In this document: in pieces, positions 58,265-64,000 of the stretch
Position numbering within the stretch: the first letter of the stretch is position 1
Layout: every line of letters starts with the position of its first letter
Origin: Anaeromyces robustus
Taxonomy: Eukaryota > Neocallimastigomycota > Neocallimastigomycetes > Neocallimastigales > Neocallimastigaceae
Assembly: GCA_002104895.1 (NCBI GenBank)
Contig: MCFG01000007.1
Span: 304,501-368,500 of the forward strand
Reading direction: 5' to 3'
DNA: 64,000 bases
The notes under the pieces: model-generated
The model's database searches: none
What the model was told of the DNA's origin: nothing
What the model saw: only the letters and a program-made list of their open reading frames with translations
Translations under genes and position numbers: made by a program

Positions 58265-59355
58265 TTTAGTTATTAATTAATTAATTATGGATGATTATAA
58301 AAATTATCCTTAAAATAGTAATAATAAATAATAAAAAAAAAAAAAGGGAAAGCTTTAAAATATCAAAAACTAAGAAAAACATGTAAGAAACATATTTATT
58401 ATATTAATATATAATTATATTGTATTTATATATATTGCTTTATATTCATTTTATATTTAAATTTTCTGCCGTTTTTTTTTTTTTTTTTTTTTTAATTAAA
58501 TTTAATAAATGGATAATAATTAAAAAAAGAGATCATAAACATAAATATTAAAACATTAAGAATAATTTTTAGAAAAAATAGTTATCTATTATACAATTAA
58601 TTATAATTAAACATTATATACATAAATATTTTATATTATTTATATAATATTATTTATTGTGATTTATATTTTATTTAATATTTTTTATAAATATTTAAAT
58701 ATTATTAAAATTAAATACTAAAAATAGTTTTTTTTTTTAAAATTTCCTTTTTTTATTTTTTTTAACGGTAATTTTTTTAAATATTTTTAAAAATTATTTA
58801 ATTAAAAAAAAAATGGTTACATTAAATGAGGAAAAAATAAAATAATTAAAACTAATATATATATAGAATAAAAATAGTTAAAAAACTTATCTAAATTCTT
58901 ATATTTATAATAAAATGATAAATATTGTTATAATAAAATTAACGTATACTAATTAATTAATAATTATAAAAAGAATAAATGAATTAGGAGTATACTTATA
59001 TTATATTTTATTAATTATCATTTATTTTCTTTTATTTAGCTTTATTAATAAATTAATAATAAAAAATATTTCATAAATTCAATTATTTAAATATAAATAT
59101 TCTTTAATATTTATGCTATTATTTACTTCATTAAATATAAAATAGATGTTTCATATATATGATTTTATTATTTATTTATGTATTATTATAATTTTTATCT
59201 TTATTTTTATTTTTATTCTTATTTTTATTTTTATGATTAATTCTTATTTGTTTAATCAACTACCTATTAAAAAAAAAAAGATATACTTATTTTAAAAAGG
59301 ATTTCAACTAAAAAAAATAATTAAGAAAAATTCATTATTATTAATATAAAAATAA

Positions 59356-59806
<451 letters not shown>

Positions 59807-59901
59807 ATTATTTAATAATTATTATTGTTAGAATTCCTATATAATTGACAAATTAAATTATGACAATTAATACATTAATAAATAAAATACATAGATTATT
59901 C

Positions 59902-59971
59902 TAATTTTATGTAAACGTGATCACGTGATAATCAGAACACGTGTTCACATATTAGTGGTTAATTTTATGTA
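59902..59971. other. Paired CACGTG-type palindromes flanked by a direct repeat
   Basis: ACGTGATCACGT (59915-59926) and GAACACGTGTTC (59935-59946) are both perfect 12-bp palindromes nine bases apart, and CACGTG occurs twice. TAATTTTATGTA occurs on both sides (59902-59913 and 59960-59971). CACGTG is the classic E-box bound by bHLH factors; a regulatory role is only inference. Confidence 0.6.
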
Positions 59972-60133
59972 CGCCACAATAAATTTATTATTGTATAAAT
60001 ATATGTATTTTTCATTTACTTAAATCAATGTAATTACCAAAATTAAAATATATTTTATTAATAAATAAAGTTTATTATAAAAACCTATATAATAAAACGT
60101 TTTATTAAATTCACTTTTTAATAATTATTATTA

Positions 60134-60286
<153 letters not shown>

Positions 60287-60287
60287 T

Positions 60288-60410
60288 CATAACAACTATC
60301 AAGGAAAGTATTAAGCATCGAGTAATAGATATTATCTTCATAATCTTCATCAGAGTCTATAGATATTTCTAGCGATTTTTCTTCAATTCAATAGTTAAGG
60401 TGAACTTCAA
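60288..60410 (-). pseudogene. Acidic C-terminal gene fragment
   Basis: The minus-strand frame ending at about 60288 reads HLNY, TGA, then IEEKSLEISIDSDEDYEDNI and YYSMLNTFLDSCYE before TAA. The DSDEDYED stretch and codon variety look coding. The single TGA again falls where Trp would fit. Function unknown. It may be the tail of the same dead element as the fragments to its right. Confidence 0.45.
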
Positions 60411-60582
60411 AAATTAAGTTTTTGTTTTTGTTTTTTTTTTTTTATTTTTTATATAGCACACAATTCGTACATCATCTTTATTGAATTTAAATATTAAAAT
60501 ACATGAATCATAAAAAAAAACACATAATAAAAAAAAATGATACTAAAAAAAATAAAAAACCAGTTAAACATTATAGATAATA

Positions 60583-60843
60583 ATGAATAATACTGCAGGG
60601 AAAAAAAGTAGTATAATAATATATAAAAACAATAAATCCATACTAGCCCTTAATTCTACATATAGAATTAAAGTAAAATTGATCTATCCTATTCCATTTG
60701 GGTCGGTAATAGGATCAGCATTTGCCCTACTAGGCTGTCCTACTGTGTTATCAGCATTGACGTTTCTTGGAGAGGTTGGTTTTGAATTTATTGAACAATA
60801 TATGTTGTCTTTTACAGACAATAGGCATGATATCATTCAATAG
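60583..60843 (+). other. Higher-GC segment with an 86-codon open frame; origin uncertain
   Basis: This stretch is visibly richer in G+C than its surroundings. It has an open plus-strand frame (MNNTAGKK...; GSVIGSAFALLGCPTVLSAL in the middle) and an alternative minus-strand frame containing PTSPRNVNADNTVGQPSRAN with one stop. I cannot tell which, if either, was coding. It is probably part of the decayed element that occupies 60.3-62.0 kb. Confidence 0.3.
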
Positions 60844-60957
60844 AGCCGCAGATCACAATAAAAATGGGGATTTTGAATATGTACCAGACTCAGTCTGACA
60901 CTTAAACAAACATTCCCATTCCTTTTTGTATGGGCAATTGTTAATTCTTCCACTAAA

Positions 60958-61960
60958 ACCATATTCTCTTCCCTCTTCCACCAATTAAAAAAATATAAAT
61001 TCGATACCTATTAACAATTTTGCTATTTCCTAAAATATTTATATTACTTATACTATTGATCCTATTATTATCACTATTTTTATAACCCTTAACAATATTA
61101 TTAATTCTATTATCTATACTAGAGTTATCACTAGTCACAACTAGACTATTAAAAAGATTATCTAAAAAATAAAAAAATTTTCTATCTAGATCAGAAAAAT
61201 GATTAATATGAAGATTTTTAAATAGGAAACAATTAACAAACCAATGGACAATTCTTTGATAATTGTCACAATAGAAACATCATGAACAACAATTAGGACA
61301 AGAATTATTAATCAAAAATTAAGTCATCGGTGTAATAAATAATTGTATTTCTATCTTGTTCAAAGGCCATTAAGTTGAAAATCCAATGAAAACTTTGATA
61401 TTTTACACTACGTAGAAAAGTTTTTCAAAAGTTGATATACCTTTAATCACAATCTTGTAATTAAATTGAAAATACATCATATTCTCATAATCTGGAAGAA
61501 CACAAATTGATGTTGAGGGGGTACATTAATGCAAAGTCTTGTATGTCTTTTGAAAATACATATTTACATTCAATTTAACAAAATAGTAGCTCTTTAGCTG
61601 GACTTTTCGTAAATGTTGTCTCTAAATATTTAATTTTCTTTTTTGAAAGACCTTTTAATTTTTTTTCTTTGGTACAAGATTCTTTAGGTCCATAAATAAT
61701 AATAAAGCATACTAGGAATATTTTTTTATAATTAGTTCTTTAATAATACAAAAAGATTTTTCCCATTTATTAAAACAACGAATTTGAATAATAGCACAAA
61801 TCGCTGAAAAGGTAGTTAATCGCTGAAAAGGTAGTTAATAAATGGGAATAAACTTCTTATTAAGATATGGTATAAGTGTAAATATTAAGGTTAATAGATT
61901 TATGTCCAAGACTCTAAAATAATCCTCTATTAAACCTAAATTGAACTTTTTTAGTTTTAT
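60958..61960 (-). pseudogene. Decayed element with a zinc-ribbon-like cysteine cluster
   Basis: Minus-strand reading finds coding-like blocks in order: GLIEDYFRVLDINLLTLI (near 61900); IYGPKESCTKEKKLKGLSKK (near 61680); YLETTFTKSPAKELLFC, then FSKDIQDFALMYPLNINLCS, and SVKYQSFHWIFNLMAFEQDR with IIYYTDDLIFD (to about 61320). Then, in another frame, SCPNCCS-stop-CFYC and QRIVHWFVNCFLFKNLHIN. There are at least six in-frame stops and several frameshifts. Several stops are TGA where Trp would fit. C-x2-C-x3-C-x2-C suggests a metal-binding site. GC is higher than in flanking DNA. A mobile-element origin is likely but no transposase or polymerase motif was recognised. Confidence 0.55.
61804..61841. 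repeat. 19-bp tandem duplication
   Basis: CGCTGAAAAGGTAGTTAAT occurs twice in direct contact within the decayed element. The size is not a multiple of three, so it would shift frame. Confidence 0.9.
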
Positions 61961-62402
61961 TTTTATTAGAACCTAAAAGGAGAGAATAGGTAATTTAAAA
62001 TACCTATAATATGGTAAAAAAGAACATTTTTTTTGAACCAACAGATTATTACGATTAAAGAGAAAACGTGAAAATGACTATATTAATATCAATATTGTTT
62101 TATATTATTCATTAAAATAAAAATGTATATAATTAAGAAAATGTTTTATATATATAATAATTGATAATATCTTTAATTCATTTACATCTATATATTAAAT
62201 GCATGTATAAATATTATATTATATAACTTATATATATATATACTACTACTCCTTTTAAAAAAAAGGAAAAAAAAAAAATGCCTTTTTATAGAATAATTTC
62301 TTAAATATATATATAATTATAAACTATAAACAAAAATTTATAAATTAAATTGTAAAATTCATTTTATTATATTCTTGTTAATAAAATATAACTTTATACC
62401 TT

Positions 62403-62816
62403 ATAATAATTATCAATAAATCTTTATATCCTTACAAACTTTGAATTATGAATGGGATTAATTACAGACTTTAAGCAATAAAAATATAAAAATAATAATT
62501 ATCAATAAATCTTTATATCCTTACAAACTTTAAATTATGAATGGGATTAACAGACTTTAAACAATAAAAATATAAAATACAAAATAAAAAATTTCTATAA
62601 AAATAAAAATAAAAATAAAAATAAAAAAAAATAAATTATGAATGGGATTAATTACAGACTTTAAACAATAAAAATATAAAATACAAAATAAAAAATTTCT
62701 ATAAAAATAAAAATAAAAATAAAAATAAAAAAATAAATTATGAATGGGATTAATTACAGACTTTAAACAATAAAAATATAAAATACAAAATAAAAAATTT
62801 CTATAAAAATAAAAAT

Positions 62817-62853
<37 letters not shown>

Positions 62854-63069
62854 GCAATAAAATAATGAAAATTTTATTTAAATTTAATTTAAAAAGTACA
62901 TGTTATAAAGTAATTGTACATATTAAAACTTAATCTAATAAAGAATAAAAATAAAAATAAAAAAATAAATTATGAATGGGATTAATTACAGACTTTAAAC
63001 AATAAAAATATAAAATACAAAATAAAAAATTTCTATAAAAATAAAAATAAAAATAAAAATAAAAAAATA
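62403..63069. repeat. Minisatellite, units of about 90-103 bp, interrupted by an insert
   Basis: Five copies contain AATTATGAATGGGATTA and CAGACTTTAA(A/G)CAATAAAA, starting near 62443, 62531, 62633, 62736 and 62967. The first two are also joined by a shared ATAATAATTATCAATAAATC segment (62403 and 62492). Later units end in AAAAAT repeats. The array is broken between about 62820 and 62945 by poly-T plus unrelated sequence. Confidence 0.9.
62820..62945 (-). mobile_element. Probable retrocopy-like insertion within the minisatellite
   Basis: On the minus strand, about 93 bases of unique sequence end in AATAAAATTTTCATTATTTT, then ATTGCC and 33 A residues. An AATAAA signal roughly 20 bases before a poly-A tail is what a reverse-transcribed mRNA 3' end would show. 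AAAAATAAA-type sequence flanks both sides, but since it is also the repeat unit, a target-site duplication cannot be proven. Confidence 0.45.
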
Positions 63070-63872
63070 ACATATTACTATTATTTAAATAATACTAATT
63101 AATGACCACTTTTTTTGTTTAAAAATATTATTAACTCTAATTTATTGCATTCAATTCAATAATTTATTTTTCCCTTAAATTTTAAATTTATCCTCTTTTT
63201 TTTTTTTTTAAAAAATTACTCAAAAAAGAAAAAAAAAAAATTAAATTATTTAAAATAAATCATTTAAAAAAATTTTTGTAATTTACATATAAAGTTTAAA
63301 TTTAAATATTAAATATACAAAAATTATAAAAATAATTAACCTTAAAATATTCCTTTATATATATTTCCTCTCTCCTTAAATCATTAACTATTTATTTCGT
63401 CAAGTTTTTAAAATAAATCCACCTAATATATATTTTTCAATATTTCTTATATTATTTATCATACATATTGAATTAATTCGAAAATTTATAAAATCTTCAA
63501 ATATTATTTAATTATGTGCGTACGACAGAATTAATTTTTATTTCTTGAAATAAATTATGAATGCAATTAAATTATCTAAATCCTAATTAAACGATATTTC
63601 TTGAGAATTATTATTAAAATTGATTTATATTTACTTAAAATAAAGCCATATTACAAAATTCATAATAATCGTACTACTAAAATATATATTTATTGAGAAT
63701 AAGTTGCTCCTCACTTATAAATATTTGAATATTTTTAATAACACAAAAATTGTAATTATTATGTTTATTTGATTTTTTGTATTGTATAATTTGATATTAC
63801 AATCGAGGTAAAAACATAGTACATTATTTTTCTACTCGAATTTTGACTATAAAATTTTACAATTTTAAGTGT
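63070..63872. other. Intergenic, AT-rich, 3' flank of eS28
   Basis: No gene seen. Contains the presumed 3' untranslated region of the eS28 gene next to 63872 and poly-A/T runs at 63197-63210 and 63229-63240. Confidence 0.5.
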
Positions 63873-64000
63873 TTAACGAAGACGTCTGGCTTCACGTTCA
63901 GATTCAAGAAGAGTAAGAATATCACCTTCCTTGACTGGACCCTTAACGTTACGAATGATGGAACGGTTCTTGTCACCGTCATTAAGGAATTCGACACGGA
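63873..64000 (-). CDS. RPS28: Small-subunit ribosomal protein eS28, C-terminal 41 residues (5' end beyond window)
   Basis: The frame from the right edge to TAA at 63873-63875 reads [20 protein letters not shown], then [20 protein letters not shown] and a final R. This is the conserved C-terminus of eS28 (human: RVEFMDD...[30 protein letters not shown]). eS28 is about 68 residues, so roughly 25 residues lie off the window. It sits in the 40S subunit near the mRNA exit channel. Codons are strikingly richer in C and G (GTC, TTC, ACG) than neighbouring genes, as expected for a highly expressed ribosomal gene in an AT-rich genome. Confidence 0.97.
   Translation of the reverse strand, partial: RVEFLNDGDKNRSIIRNVKGPVKEGDILTLLESEREARRLR

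Noticed and set aside
60885-60897. CAGACTCAGTCTG as an operator or hairpin
   Set aside because: Short palindrome inside a decayed element with no other support.

Overview
The window reads as nuclear DNA of a zoosporic fungus, most likely an anaerobic gut fungus (Neocallimastigomycota). Intergenic DNA is overwhelmingly A+T, with long homopolymers and ATT, TTTA and TAATA microsatellites. Genes are split by short AT-rich GT...AG introns, and proteins carry long Asn runs encoded by AAT/AAC. A homologue of the centriolar protein C2CD3 implies a flagellated cell. This argues against Dictyostelium, which shares the AT and poly-Asn bias but has no centrioles. No lineage-specific marker was tested, so the organism call is inference. 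All exon models were built by hand from reading frame, splice phase and family similarity.

Layout. 1-5989 (minus): 5' two-thirds or less of a BEACH-type ALFY/WDFY3-like gene that continues past the left edge. 8070-11141 (minus): intact intronless ankyrin-repeat gene. 11.1-19.4 kb and 20.7-28.8 kb: two gene deserts flanking an unrecognised Ser/Pro-rich protein (19438-20682, plus) with a probable PP1-docking motif. 28.8-29.9 kb: decayed ankyrin gene. 31379-33948 (minus): SEC13. 34978-35721 (minus): ALG13. 36687-47682 (plus): C2CD3-like gene of about 3,416 residues. 48631-53275 (minus): cullin-4 in 14 exons. 55032-55934 (minus): secreted, probably GPI-anchored 8-cysteine protein. 56-63 kb: tetranucleotide repeats, fragments of dead genes with higher GC, and a minisatellite interrupted by a retrocopy-like insert. 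63873-64000 (minus): 3' end of the ribosomal protein eS28 gene.

The conserved genes are housekeeping functions: COPII/nuclear pore (SEC13), N-glycan precursor synthesis (ALG13), CRL4 ubiquitin ligase (CUL4), selective autophagy/membrane traffic (ALFY-like), centriole/basal body (C2CD3) and translation (eS28). They do not form one pathway. The most unusual structure is a set of long perfect or near-perfect inverted repeats in introns and gene deserts (12.7, 15.2, 22.8, 24.4, 33.1 and 48.0 kb), plus homologous inserts within the ankyrin repeats. I found no tRNA, rRNA, CRISPR array or clearly new multi-gene system.
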